DNA of 64,000 bases from Streptomyces roseifaciens (GTDB taxonomy: Bacteria; Actinomycetota; Actinomycetes; Streptomycetales; Streptomycetaceae). Within the stretch, counting starts at the first letter, position 1; the number at the start of each line of letters is the position of its first letter. Below, piece after piece: positions 1 through 8,167 of the stretch. The DNA is taken from NCBI RefSeq assembly GCF_001445655.1, contig NZ_LNBE01000003.1, positions 2,152,530 through 2,216,529 of the forward strand, read 5' to 3'. Below the pieces are notes generated by a model. That model was not told the DNA's origin. It did not search any database and saw only the letters and a program-made list of their open reading frames with translations. The translations under genes and the position numbers were made by a program.

Positions 1-593
1 GTCGTGGTGCCGGAGACGGTGTTGAGGGCGATCGGGTAACCGGCGAGGTCCGCCAGGGTGACCCGGGGGAGAGTTGCCAGCGGGCTGTCCGCCGGCATGA
101 CCACCACTCGCTCCTCCGACAACAACAGCTCCGTGCGGAGCCCGGCCGAGGTGACGGCACCGCCGCGCAGCAGGGCCGCGTCGACCTTGCCCTGCGTGAG
201 ACCCGCCGTGCGGTCGTCGACGCGGAGCAGTTCGAGGGGGATGCCGGGGTGCGTCTCGTCCCAGCGGCGCAGCAACGGAATGGTGTGGTCGCCGAGCGCC
301 GCCCAGGTGTGGCCGAGGCGCAGGGGCCAGCTGCGCAGCCGGCCGGGGTCGAGGGCGATGTCGACGGCGGCGAGGGCGGCGGCCGCCTTGTCGCGGAAGG
401 TACGGCCTTCGGCGGTCAGCTCGAGGTGATGCGTGGAGCGGTCGACGAGGCGGGCTCCGAGGTGGTCCTCGAGCTGGCGCAGGGTGCGGGAGAGTGCAGG
501 CTGGCTCAGATGGAGGCGCGCGGCGGCGCGGGTGACGTTGCCCGCCTCGGCGATGGCGAGGAAGGCACGCAGGTGCCGCAGCTCGATGGTCAT
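1..593 (-). CDS. LysR-family transcriptional regulator, partial (C-terminus outside window)
   Basis: The reading frame runs from an ATG at 593 to the left edge of the window without a stop, so about 197 N-terminal residues are visible and the rest lies outside. The N-terminus is a classic LysR winged helix: it starts MTIELRHLRAFLAIAE, continues through NVTRAAARLHLSQPALSRTL, and reaches LTAEG near residue 62. Downstream sequence fits the start of the effector-binding domain. It is divergent from the EamA exporter at 663, the usual LysR-target layout, so it probably controls that gene and itself. The effector cannot be told. Partial only because of the window boundary, not because of damage. 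Confidence 0.9.
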   Translation of the reverse strand, partial: MTIELRHLRAFLAIAEAGNVTRAAARLHLSQPALSRTLRQLEDHLGARLVDRSTHHLELTAEGRTFRDKAAAALAAVDIALDPGRLRSWPLRLGHTWAALGDHTIPLLRRWDETHPGIPLELLRVDDRTAGLTQGKVDAALLRGGAVTSAGLRTELLLSEERVVVMPADSPLATLPRVTLADLAGYPIALNTVSGTT

Positions 594-662
594 GCCGCAG
601 GAGCATAACCGCAGGCGATCAGGCATTTCACGCCGCGTGTCCGACTCCCTAGCGTGGACGGC
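594..662 (+). promoter_or_regulatory. divergent LysR/EamA promoter region
   Basis: This 69-bp gap separates two divergent start codons. TAGCGT at 650-655 is a good actinobacterial -10 hexamer placed 7 bases before the ATG at 663, so the exporter mRNA is likely leaderless, which also explains the lack of a Shine-Dalgarno sequence. LysR-type operators are expected here, but no perfect palindrome stands out. Confidence 0.5.
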
Positions 663-1565
663 ATGACATCGACGGTGCAGAACCCATCCGCGACGACGGC
701 CGCGCCCCTCGTCACCCGTCACGCCGCAGGACGCGGCAGCCTCGGCGGCGTCGGCCTGGTGCTGGCCGGGGCGGTGACCGGCCAGTTCGGCTCGGCCTTC
801 GCCGCCTTGCTGTTCCCCCGGGCCGGTGCGCTCGGCGCCGTCGCACTGCGGGTGACGTTCGCCGCGTTGCTGCTGCTGGTCATCACCAGGCCCCGGCTGC
901 GTGGCTACTCGCGCACCGACTGGTCGGTGGCCGTCGGGTTCGGCCTGGCTCTCGGCGGCATGAACATCCTCTTCTACCAGGCGATCGACCGTATCCCCCT
1001 GGGGGCAGCGGTCACCCTTGAAGTGCTCGGGCCCCTGCTCCTGTCGGTCGTCGCCTCGCGGCGTCCCGCGGGCCTGGTGTGGGCCGGTCTCGCACTGGCC
1101 GGGGTCTTCCTGCTGGGCCGCGGTGACTTCGGCCGGCTCGGCGTGGCGGGCGTGGCCTTCGCGCTGGGCGCCGGGGTGATGTGGGCGGCGTACATCGTGC
1201 TCAACGCCCGCGCGGGCGCCCGGTTCCCGCGCCTGGACGGCCTGGCGATCGCGATGACGGTCGCCGCCCTGGTCGGCCTGCCGCTGGGCATCGGGGCTGC
1301 GGGCGGGACACTGCTGGAGCCGGGGGTGCTGGGGCTGGGCCTGGCGATCGCGGTGATGAGTTCGGGCGTGCCCTACGCCCTGGAACTGCTCGCCCTGCGA
1401 CGGCTGCCGGCGGCGACGTTCGCGGTGCTGACGAGCCTGGCGCCGGCCCTTGCCGCGACGGCGGGCTATCTGGTGCTGGACCAAGCGCTGTCGATGCTGC
1501 AGTGCGCCGCCGTCGCGATGGTGGTCGCGGCGAGCGCAGGCGCGATACGTACGGGCAACCGCTGA
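663..1565 (+). CDS. EamA/DMT-family small-molecule exporter
   Basis: An integral membrane protein of about 300 residues with roughly ten hydrophobic segments arranged as two EamA repeats (about residues 25-150 and 160-295), the architecture of RhtA-like threonine/homoserine or drug/metabolite exporters. Conserved features include the QAIDRIPLGAAVTLEVLGP stretch at the end of the first repeat and PYALELLALRRLPAATFAVL in the second. I chose the ATG at 663, which sits 7 bases after a -10 element; an in-frame GTG at 654 is the alternative. It faces a LysR regulator, a common exporter arrangement. The substrate is inferred only from the family: amino acids or other small metabolites. Confidence 0.85.
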   Translation: MTSTVQNPSATTAAPLVTRHAAGRGSLGGVGLVLAGAVTGQFGSAFAALLFPRAGALGAVALRVTFAALLLLVITRPRLRGYSRTDWSVAVGFGLALGGMNILFYQAIDRIPLGAAVTLEVLGPLLLSVVASRRPAGLVWAGLALAGVFLLGRGDFGRLGVAGVAFALGAGVMWAAYIVLNARAGARFPRLDGLAIAMTVAALVGLPLGIGAAGGTLLEPGVLGLGLAIAVMSSGVPYALELLALRRLPAATFAVLTSLAPALAATAGYLVLDQALSMLQCAAVAMVVAASAGAIRTGNR

Positions 1566-1763
1566 GCGAGTGCGGGCCGCAGCCGCACGGCCGGCGCCGC
1601 AGCACCTGCACGGGCCGCCTGGCATCGTGATCAGGTGTTCCTCCCGGGATATACGAAATATGCATGTAACAGTCACCTTGTAACGTTCCGGCGCCAGGAA
1701 CCTGCCTGGCACGAGCCAGAACCGACAGGAGTGACAGGCGTGACAGGAGTGGAGGGAGCACCT

Positions 1764-2327
1764 ATGCGCGACAGCGTGGCGGGGACCGCGACGGGCGTCA
1801 CGACGGGCCTCACGACGGGCGTCACGGCGAGCATACGCATCCGGCCGGGAGCGGTCGGCGATCTCACCGAGCTCACCGAGATCTACAACCACTACGTGGT
1901 CCACACCCCGATCACCTTCGACATCGAGCCGGTCACCGTCGAGGAACGCCGCGCCTGGCTGGACTCCCACCCGGCCACCGGCCGCCACCGCCTCCTCGTG
2001 GCGGAGGAGGCGGGCCGGATCCTGGGCTACGCCACCAGCAGCCCCTTCCGTGACAAGCGCGCGTACGAGACCTCGGTGGAGACCAGCATCTACCTCGGGC
2101 CCGACCACACGGGACGTGGCCTTGGGGGCCTGCTGTACCGCACGCTCTTCGAAGCCTTGGCGGACGAGGACGTCCACCGCGCGTACGCCGGCATCACGCA
2201 GCCGAACGTGGCGTCCATGCGACTTCACGAACGCTTCGGCTTCCGCCCGGCGGGCGTGCTCGAACAGGTGGGCCGCAAGTTCGGCACTTTCTGGGACGTG
2301 GCATGGCTGGAGAGGCGGATCGGCTGA
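1764..2327 (+). CDS. GNAT N-acetyltransferase, phosphinothricin-acetyltransferase-like
   Basis: About 187 residues. After a repetitive, Thr/Gly-rich start (TGVTTGLTTGVTAS), the body is a GNAT fold of the Pat/Bar/MddA subgroup: IRIRPGAVGDLTELTEIYNH, then TPITFDIEPVTVEERRAW, the acetyl-CoA loop in GLGGLLYRTLFEAL, and a C-terminal SMRLHERFGFRPAGVLEQVG. Homologues acetylate phosphinothricin, methionine sulfoximine or similar amino-acid analogues. The ATG at 1764 follows GGAGGGAG closely and is preferred to the upstream in-frame TTG. The N-terminal repeat is encoded by near-identical 12-base units and is probably dispensable. It converges with the next operon across a strong bidirectional hairpin. 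Substrate unproven. Confidence 0.85.
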   Translation: MRDSVAGTATGVTTGLTTGVTASIRIRPGAVGDLTELTEIYNHYVVHTPITFDIEPVTVEERRAWLDSHPATGRHRLLVAEEAGRILGYATSSPFRDKRAYETSVETSIYLGPDHTGRGLGGLLYRTLFEALADEDVHRAYAGITQPNVASMRLHERFGFRPAGVLEQVGRKFGTFWDVAWLERRIG

Positions 2328-2328
2328 G

Positions 2329-2366
<38 letters not shown>

Positions 2367-2475
2367 CGCAGGCGCCGGCCCCCGCCCGGGGCCGGCGGGG
2401 GATCACCGCTGTTGCGGTACGACACCGCTTTCGGCCACGCGCAGGTGAGGCGGCCCTCTTCGAGCGCGGCCGCTT

Positions 2476-2510
2476 CCCCGCTGCCGGGCCCGGAGACCCC
2501 GGCAGCGGGG
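2476..2510. terminator. bidirectional terminator hairpin
   Basis: A 13-bp perfect GC stem (CCCCGCTGCCGGG paired with CCCGGCAGCGGGG, 9-base loop) lies between the convergent ends at 2327 and 2529. There is no U-tract, as is common in Streptomyces, so it can serve both strands. Confidence 0.7.
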
Positions 2511-2528
2511 AGCGCGCGAGCGATTTCG

Positions 2529-3245
2529 TCAAGCGCTGGCAGTGAGTTCTTCGATCCGTTCGGCAAAATCGGGGCCGGGCAAGGGGAGCTCGACGTCGGC
2601 GTCGTCGGCGTCGTCGAGGGCCTCGGGGATGTAGGCGATGACGGCGGTGACGGCCGGTGAGGGGGCGTGGGTGACGTATCCGCGCTGGACCATCGTGTAG
2701 CGCAGGACGGCGCGCAGGTCGCGGAGGCTGTCCTGCCCGGGAGCGCAGGGAAGGCCGTTGCCGAGGTCGGCCTGCTCGTGCCACAGATCGGCCTCGTCGG
2801 TCTCCCCCAAGGCCATGTGGTGGAGATACAGGCACAGCGCGGCGGAGAGCTCGCCCGCGCCCGCCGCGAACTGCCACCAGAAACGGGCACCGTACTCCCG
2901 TCCGGCGAGGTGCAGGACGCACCCCAGGACCAGGGCGCCGTCCGGCTCGGGGATCCGGCTGACGAGGAAGTCGCGCAGCCGGTGCAGATCGTGGGTGGCG
3001 GTGGTCTCGCACAAGGCCCGCAGGTGCTCCCGGAAGATCCGCCGGGGCAGGGAGCGGCGCACGGCCGGGCGTTCGGCCGCAGGGCGACCGGAGGCGGGCT
3101 GCAGGGCGTCGTCGACGCGCAAGGCCCCCTGCCACGTGCGGGCGGCGATCCGTGCGGTCAGGCGTTCCTCGGCTTCCCGGGTGCGGGAGTAGGGCGGGCG
3201 CTGGATGCGGGCGTGCTCCAGAAGGCGGTCGATGGGCTCGGTCAT
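2529..3245 (-). CDS. conserved hypothetical protein coupled to ECF sigma factor
   Basis: A soluble, mostly helical protein of 238 residues with no signal peptide or membrane span. I do not recognise a characterised family. Notable stretches are GCVLHLAGREYGARFWWQFA near the middle (it reads like a helical bundle) and an acidic tail with DDADDADVE. Its ATG overlaps the stop of the upstream sigma-factor gene by four bases (ATGA), so the two are translationally coupled and probably work together; that placement makes a role in control or output of the sigma factor plausible. It is not an evident zinc-binding anti-sigma factor because no HxxxCxxC is present. Confidence 0.75.
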   Translation of the reverse strand: MTEPIDRLLEHARIQRPPYSRTREAEERLTARIAARTWQGALRVDDALQPASGRPAAERPAVRRSLPRRIFREHLRALCETTATHDLHRLRDFLVSRIPEPDGALVLGCVLHLAGREYGARFWWQFAAGAGELSAALCLYLHHMALGETDEADLWHEQADLGNGLPCAPGQDSLRDLRAVLRYTMVQRGYVTHAPSPAVTAVIAYIPEALDDADDADVELPLPGPDFAERIEELTASA

Positions 3246-3829
3246 CCTCGGCCTCCCTCGGCCTGGTCGTCTCTGCCGGGGTAACGGTCCGCCCCCAGGG
3301 CTTTGTTGAGGCGGTGCCGGGCGTAGCGGGCGGTGGAGCGTACACCGCCCTCGGTGATGCCCAGGACATCGGCGGTCTCGCGGACGGTGTAGCCCAGCAC
3401 GTGGTGCAGGATGAACACGTCGTGCTGCCGCTCGGGCAGGTCCTGGACCGCCTGGTAGATCTCCAGGCTGATCTCCAGCTCGCCGATCGGATCGCAGGCC
3501 TGCTCCAGCCTGGTGGTCTCGAAGGCGGCGGTGTCGACGGCCACCGCCCGGCGACCGCGGGCCCGGGCCAGGTCGATGGTCCGGTGGCGTACGACCCGCC
3601 AGGCGTAGGCTCGCGGATTGGCCTTCGACAACACCTTCGACCAGTTGAAGTACAGCTGCTCAAAAGCGATGTCGACGGCCTCCTCCGCATCGGCCCAGCT
3701 GGAGAGGTACAGCTGCGCCCAGTACACGTAGCGGCTGCGGTAGAGCTCGTGGAAGGCCCTGAAATCCGCCGGAAGACGCGGCTGCAGCACGGCGACCGGG
3801 CGTCGGTGAGGACGGTGCGTACGCGTCAC
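3242..3829 (-). CDS. ECF-type RNA polymerase sigma factor
   Basis: 195 residues. Region 2 is seen as FRAFHELYRSRYVYWAQLYL followed by SWADAEEAVDIAFEQLYFNW. Region 4 is LPERQHDVFILHHVLGYTVR and then ETADVLGITEGGVRSTARYA, a typical sigma-4 helix-turn-helix that binds the -35 element. I chose the GTG at 3829 because it has GGAGGGCAGG just upstream and shares a GTGA overlap with the preceding small ORF; the frame stays open further upstream, but that sequence looks noncoding. The downstream start is also a 4-base overlap, so three ORFs form a coupled chain. No canonical anti-sigma gene is adjacent, so regulation is unclear. Confidence 0.9.
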   Translation of the reverse strand: MTRTHRPHRRPVAVLQPRLPADFRAFHELYRSRYVYWAQLYLSSWADAEEAVDIAFEQLYFNWSKVLSKANPRAYAWRVVRHRTIDLARARGRRAVAVDTAAFETTRLEQACDPIGELEISLEIYQAVQDLPERQHDVFILHHVLGYTVRETADVLGITEGGVRSTARYARHRLNKALGADRYPGRDDQAEGGRG

Positions 3830-4014
3830 CCCTGCCCTCCCCGCTCCCGTTTCCCCGCACGATCCCCGAGGCGGTGGAGCCGGCAGCCGGACTCCGGCTC
3901 GTCCAGCAGGACACCCCTGAGCAGAGCATGACCGGGCGCCACCAAGGCGTCCCGGCCGAAGACTCGTACGAGCAGCACGACCAGCAGGCCGTCCGCGAGA
4001 TGATCTGGCATCAC
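3826..4014 (-). CDS. small ORF coupled to ECF sigma factor (hypothetical)
   Basis: About 62 residues from GTG 4014, with ATG 4011 or TTG 4023 as alternative starts; GAAGGGG lies about ten bases before the GTG. The product is hydrophobic near its N-terminus (LADGLLVVLLVRVFGRDALV), then polar and basic at the end. Its stop overlaps the sigma-factor GTG by four bases. I do not recognise a family and include it because of the coupling; it may be only a leader ORF that delivers ribosomes to the sigma gene. Confidence 0.4.
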   Translation of the reverse strand: MMPDHLADGLLVVLLVRVFGRDALVAPGHALLRGVLLDEPESGCRLHRLGDRAGKRERGGQG

Positions 4015-4201
4015 GATCGGCAAACCCCTTCAAACGTTCCAAGGGGCTCTCCCCCCGGGCCCCGGAGGAGCGTCAGTGACTCCTCTGCCACGTAAGGCGT
4101 CTGCCGACTGCCGGATGTGCAACGGGATCCGGAAGAACTTCGCTCTCTCTGTCATCGCCCGCGCGCCGCCGACGTCTGATCAGCGGGTGCGACGGCTGTG
4201 G

Positions 4202-4810
4202 TCAGTGGCCGCCGGAGGGGACGTCGCAGCCGGAGTGGTCGGGATAGCCCCCGAAGGCATCCGCCTTGATGGAGGCACGGTCCATCGTGCCTTCCACGCA
4301 CAGAGGAGAGCCGCCGGTGTCGATGAGGAAGCCGACCCCGGTGGGACCGTTCTGGTGCGCCTGCACCTTCCCGGCGGAGTAGCCGAGGCCGGTGAGCGCG
4401 TTGCGGGTGTTCTCCGGAGCGAAGTCTCCGCGCTTGCGCAGCGGTTCGAGTGTGTCCTTGATGCGCTGGACGACCGCGAGCCCGTCGCAGCGGCTCTGAC
4501 CACGCAGCGGGAGGGGAACCCTGAAGCCGTGGTTCTCGGCGTAGTGGTCGGTGGGCGGCGCAGCCGGGCCCGAAGGACGTGCGGTCACCGACGGTGCCGG
4601 CGTGGGGCTCTCGCCGGGGCACGGGAGATCCACCGGCGACCTTGGCGTCGATGACCTCGTCGGCGTCGGATGCGAAGGCCGGTGCGCGTCGGCGGTATCC
4701 CCTGACCTCTGGGTTCCGCACCCCGTCGCCAGCGCGGCCAGCGCGGCCAGCATCACCACCGGCAGCACCCTGAGCCGGACCGCCGACGTTCGCGTCCTCG
4801 TTATCGTCAT
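4202..4810 (-). CDS. secreted lipoprotein, unknown function
   Basis: 202 residues starting at ATG 4810, with AGGAG upstream. The N-terminus is MTITRTRTSAVRLRVLPVVM, then a hydrophobic stretch ending in the lipobox LAALATGC (modified Cys near residue 30), so it should be exported and lipid-anchored outside the membrane. A Pro/Thr/Ser-rich linker of about 55 residues follows, then a small C-terminal domain with four cysteines (in SRCDGL, SPLCVEG, HSGCDVPS and, before the linker end, DLPCPG), probably disulfide-bonded. No enzyme motif is visible. Homologues occur as uncharacterised Streptomyces lipoproteins. It stands alone between convergent and divergent neighbours. Confidence 0.75.
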   Translation of the reverse strand: MTITRTRTSAVRLRVLPVVMLAALAALATGCGTQRSGDTADAHRPSHPTPTRSSTPRSPVDLPCPGESPTPAPSVTARPSGPAAPPTDHYAENHGFRVPLPLRGQSRCDGLAVVQRIKDTLEPLRKRGDFAPENTRNALTGLGYSAGKVQAHQNGPTGVGFLIDTGGSPLCVEGTMDRASIKADAFGGYPDHSGCDVPSGGH

Positions 4811-5020
4811 TCCCCGATCGTCTCCTGCAACTCGGCGGGCGTCATGAGTCCTTTTACTCATGAGCCACGGCCTGCAGCCACCTGCAGCCGCCTGCTGCCT
4901 GCAGCTGCCTGCAGCCCGTCCGGCCGGAGGGTGCCGGCCCTCGGCGACCGGACGAGCCGCTCGTCCCGCGCCCCGTTGCGGCCGACTGCCGCCGCCCCGG
5001 ATGTCCCTGCGCCGCGTAAA

Positions 5021-5062
5021 CGACCCACCGGGTCTCCCCGTGGACGACCCACCGGGTCTCCC
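5021..5062. repeat. direct repeat
   Basis: Two copies of a 15-17 base unit (core GACCCACCGGGTCTCCC) lie 23 bases apart in the gap before the amidohydrolase. Each contains the palindrome ACCGGGT, so it could be a protein-binding site. The adjoining 4860-4960 stretch is rich in CTGCAG/CTGCC units. Confidence 0.55.
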
Positions 5063-5190
5063 TCCGTACCGGCCTGACATCGGTTGGACGACCGATGTGC
5101 GCCAACGCCGCCCGGATGCACAGTGCTGTCAGCTTCCCCGCCGATTCCGCGGGAGCCCCTCCACCAGCCCCCGGCAGACAGGACATCGCT

Positions 5191-6900
5191 GTGCCCGGCA
5201 GTACTCCGGCAGATCTCGTCTTCGTCAACGGTTCGGTCCTCACCGTCGACTCCCGCTTCACCGTCGCCTCCGCCCTGGCGGTCACCGACGGCCTCGTCAG
5301 CGCGGTCGGCGACCGGGACGAGGTCATGGCGCACGCCGGCCCCGCCACCCGGGTCGTCGACCTCGGCGGCGGAACGCTTCTCCCCGGCATCAACGACTCG
5401 CACCTGCACGGCTGTGCCCTCGGGCTGACCATGCCGCCGCTGTCCGTCGACGTCTCCCACCCGGCCGTGCAGTCGCTGGCCGACGTGGCCGAGGCCGTGC
5501 GGAAGACGGCCGCGACGACCCCCGCGGGGGAGTGGATCAGCGGATACGGGTGGGACGCGGGCTACCTCGCCGAGTGCGTCGCCGCCCCCTCCCGGATGCC
5601 CACCCGGCACGATCTGGACGCCGTCAGCCCCGATCACCCCGTCCTGCTGTACTCCGCCACGGGCCACGCCACCTGGGTCAACTCTGCGGCGCTCGCGCGG
5701 GCCGGGGTGGACCGGACCACCTCCGCCCCGCCCGGAAGGGTCATCGTCACCGATTCGGCGGGCGAGCCCACCGGTCTCCTCCAGGAAGGCGCCCAGGACC
5801 TCGTCCACCGGGCGCTGCCCGTCCTCTCCCCGGACGTGCGCGCCGACGCGATCCGCGCCACGCTGCGCACCCTGGCCCGGCTCGGCATCACCAGCTACAC
5901 CGAGCCCGGCCTCGGACCGGGCGGCGACGCCCTGATGCGCGGCGCCATGGCCCACAGCACCCTCGGCGTCTACCGGCGCCTGCTCGCCGACGGCGAACTG
6001 ACCGCGCGGGTCGGCGTCCTGCTGCTGCCGACCGGGATGACGGGGACGGCCGAGGAGTTCGTGCGGACGCTGGCGGCCATGGACGAGCCGCCGTCCACCG
6101 ACCCCCGCCGCCTGGCCGTCCTCGGCGTCAAGCTGTTCGCCGACGGCATCCCGGTCAACAAGACGGCCTGGATGCACGAGCCGTACGTCGACGGCGGCTG
6201 CGGTTCGCTGTGCGTGGGCGGGGAGACCGACGACGAGCGCATCGCCCAGATCACCGAGATGATCCGGTACACCCACGCCGCCGGGTACCAGGCCGGTGTC
6301 CACGTCACCGGCGACCGGGCCATCGACACCGTCGTCGACGCCTTCGCCGCGGCCGCCGCCGCGCATCCCCGGGCCGACACCAGGCACTACGTCATCCACG
6401 GCGACTTCCTCACCGCCCGCAGCATGCGGATGCTGGCGCAGCACGGCTTCGGCGTCAACATGAACCCCACCATCAAATGGACCGTCGCCGACCTCGAGGA
6501 GGAGTTCGTCGGCCCGCAGCGGGCGGCGTACGAATGGCCCTACCGGGACGCGATCGACGCCGGCGTGACCGTCACCAGCGGCTCCGACGCCCCCGTCACC
6601 CTCCCCGACTGGCGGCAGGGCGTCTCCACGATGATGCTGCGCGAGTCCAGGGCCAGCGGCCGCGTCAGCGGACCCGGCCAGCGCATCCGGCTCGCCGAGG
6701 CCCTCCGCACCTACACCTCCGACGCGGCCTGGCAGGACTTCGCCGAGGACTGGAAGGGCACGCTGGAGGTGGGCAAGGTCGCCGACCTGTGCGTGGTCGC
6801 GGGCGATCTGCTGACCGCCGACCCGCACGACATCCCCGCCATGCCCGTCGTGTTCACCGCCGTCGGCGGCGACGTCGTGCACGACGAACTCACCGTTTGA
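5191..6900 (+). CDS. amidohydrolase, YtcJ-like (amidohydrolase_3)
   Basis: About 569 residues from GTG 5191 (AGGACA upstream); ATG 5095, in the same frame, would add a Pro/Ala-rich 32-residue extension. The body begins DLVFVNGSVLTVDSRF, where the beta-sandwich of amidohydrolases starts. The first metal ligands are in GINDSHLHG (HxH), a Lys-containing GVKLFADGIPVNKTAWMHEP follows, then a His strand in AGVHVTGDRAID and the late aspartate in SGSDAPVTLPDW. The family hydrolyses amide or imide bonds of small exogenous molecules; the substrate cannot be named. A LuxR regulator starts 31 bases downstream on the same strand, and an esterase follows, suggesting a catabolic unit. Confidence 0.87.
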   Translation: MPGSTPADLVFVNGSVLTVDSRFTVASALAVTDGLVSAVGDRDEVMAHAGPATRVVDLGGGTLLPGINDSHLHGCALGLTMPPLSVDVSHPAVQSLADVAEAVRKTAATTPAGEWISGYGWDAGYLAECVAAPSRMPTRHDLDAVSPDHPVLLYSATGHATWVNSAALARAGVDRTTSAPPGRVIVTDSAGEPTGLLQEGAQDLVHRALPVLSPDVRADAIRATLRTLARLGITSYTEPGLGPGGDALMRGAMAHSTLGVYRRLLADGELTARVGVLLLPTGMTGTAEEFVRTLAAMDEPPSTDPRRLAVLGVKLFADGIPVNKTAWMHEPYVDGGCGSLCVGGETDDERIAQITEMIRYTHAAGYQAGVHVTGDRAIDTVVDAFAAAAAAHPRADTRHYVIHGDFLTARSMRMLAQHGFGVNMNPTIKWTVADLEEEFVGPQRAAYEWPYRDAIDAGVTVTSGSDAPVTLPDWRQGVSTMMLRESRASGRVSGPGQRIRLAEALRTYTSDAAWQDFAEDWKGTLEVGKVADLCVVAGDLLTADPHDIPAMPVVFTAVGGDVVHDELTV

Positions 6901-6931
6901 CGCCCGCACACCGGATGATCATTCTGAGCGG

Positions 6932-7984
6932 ATGGAAGCCGAGCCGACGCCCATGACAGCACCAGCGCAGCCGAGCACGACCGACGTCCTGAGCGCCGCC
7001 CTGGACGTGCGCGAGGCCGCGCGCCACGCCGTGCGGGGGAAGGGCGATGCCGACGCCGTCCTGGCGGCGCTGTCCGCGGTGATCGACCACGACCACGCGT
7101 CGCTGTCCCGGTGGGACCCGTTGCTCCGCCGCCACGTCACGCTGGCCGGCAGCTACCCGGCGGGCACCACCCGCTACATCGAGACCCGCCTGCACGACGA
7201 TCCGGCCTTCGCGCTCATCCGGCACGCGCCTGGCACCACGAGCTGGTGGCACGACGTGCCCGCGCCGGTACGGGGGGCCTCCACCGGGTTCCAGGAGGTC
7301 CTCGAACCCCTCGGCGTCCAGGACGGCGTGGCCCAGTGCCTGTTCTCCGCCGACGGCCGGTACGTGGGCATCCTCAACCTCAGCACGACGCGGGCACGGT
7401 GCGACCAGCCGGCCGTCCGCGCCGTGATGACCCTGCTGGGCGAGTGCCTCGCAGCCGTCGCCGACCCGCTCGCCGGGCACCGCTCCCCGGGGCCCGGCGG
7501 CGCGGGCCACGCTTGCGCCGTACTCCTGCCGGACGCCCAGGACGGGGACGATGCCAAGGAGGCCAAGGACGCCAAGGACGCAGCTCCGGTGACGGTCAGC
7601 GGGGAGCCGCTTCCCGGTCTCACCGAGGCCGGCTCCCCGCTCGTGGCCCTGCTGCGACGCACGGCCGCACGGCGGACGCTGCCGGCCACGGTGCTGGTGC
7701 CGTACCGGCAACGGATGCTCGAACTGCACCTGACCCGCCGGGGGGACGGCACGGTCGTCGTGTGCCGTACGGTCACCCGCCCCGCCGCGCTCTCCCCGCG
7801 CGAGCTCGAGGTGCTGGCGGAACTCACCCAGGGGCGGACCAACCGGGAGATCGCCGACCGCCTGTACGTCAGCCCGCGCACCGTCGCCACCCACATCGAG
7901 CACATCCTCGCCAAACTCGACGTCCCCAACCGTGTGGCCGCCGCGGGCCGAGCCGTCGCCTGGGGCCTCGAACCGGCGCCCTGA
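6932..7984 (+). CDS. LuxR-family regulator with GAF-like sensor region
   Basis: About 350 residues. The N-terminal half resembles a GAF-like sensor: AVIDHDHASLSRWDP near residue 50, then GVQDGVAQCLFSADGRYVGI. The C-terminus (about 285-345) is a GerE/LuxR helix-turn-helix, ALSPRELEVLAELTQGRTNR followed by EIADRLYVSPRTVATHIEHI. A charged spacer with EAKDAKDA repeats joins them. There is no receiver domain or P-loop, so it is neither a standard response regulator nor a LAL. Only 31 bases separate it from the amidohydrolase, so it is probably co-transcribed and may tune that gene in response to a small molecule. ATG 6953 is an alternative start. Confidence 0.85.
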   Translation: MEAEPTPMTAPAQPSTTDVLSAALDVREAARHAVRGKGDADAVLAALSAVIDHDHASLSRWDPLLRRHVTLAGSYPAGTTRYIETRLHDDPAFALIRHAPGTTSWWHDVPAPVRGASTGFQEVLEPLGVQDGVAQCLFSADGRYVGILNLSTTRARCDQPAVRAVMTLLGECLAAVADPLAGHRSPGPGGAGHACAVLLPDAQDGDDAKEAKDAKDAAPVTVSGEPLPGLTEAGSPLVALLRRTAARRTLPATVLVPYRQRMLELHLTRRGDGTVVVCRTVTRPAALSPRELEVLAELTQGRTNREIADRLYVSPRTVATHIEHILAKLDVPNRVAAAGRAVAWGLEPAP

Positions 7985-7990
7985 CAGACC

Positions 7991-8020
7991 CTCCGGTCTG
8001 CGGTCTGCGGTCTGCGGCCT
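7991..8020. repeat. short tandem repeat (GGTCTGC)
   Basis: Three to four copies of a 7-base unit, (C)GGTCTGC, follow the LuxR stop. Noncoding. Confidence 0.55.
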
Positions 8021-8167
8021 GGGCAGCAGGGCAGCCCGGCGGTGTGATTGGCTACGCCGTATGGGTCTCAGGCGAGTGTTTCCCGGGCGCACACGTGTGC
8101 AGCCGAGAAGTTCCAGCAGGGGTGCCGGGCAGCACCTCATCCTCATCGTCCGACCGGGAGGTGGGGC

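Noticed and set aside
4858..6909. 683- and 698-residue open frames overlapping the amidohydrolase
   Set aside because: Arg/Pro/Gly-rich sequences without domains, explained by high GC; the plus frame encoding the HxH amidohydrolase has the coding signal.
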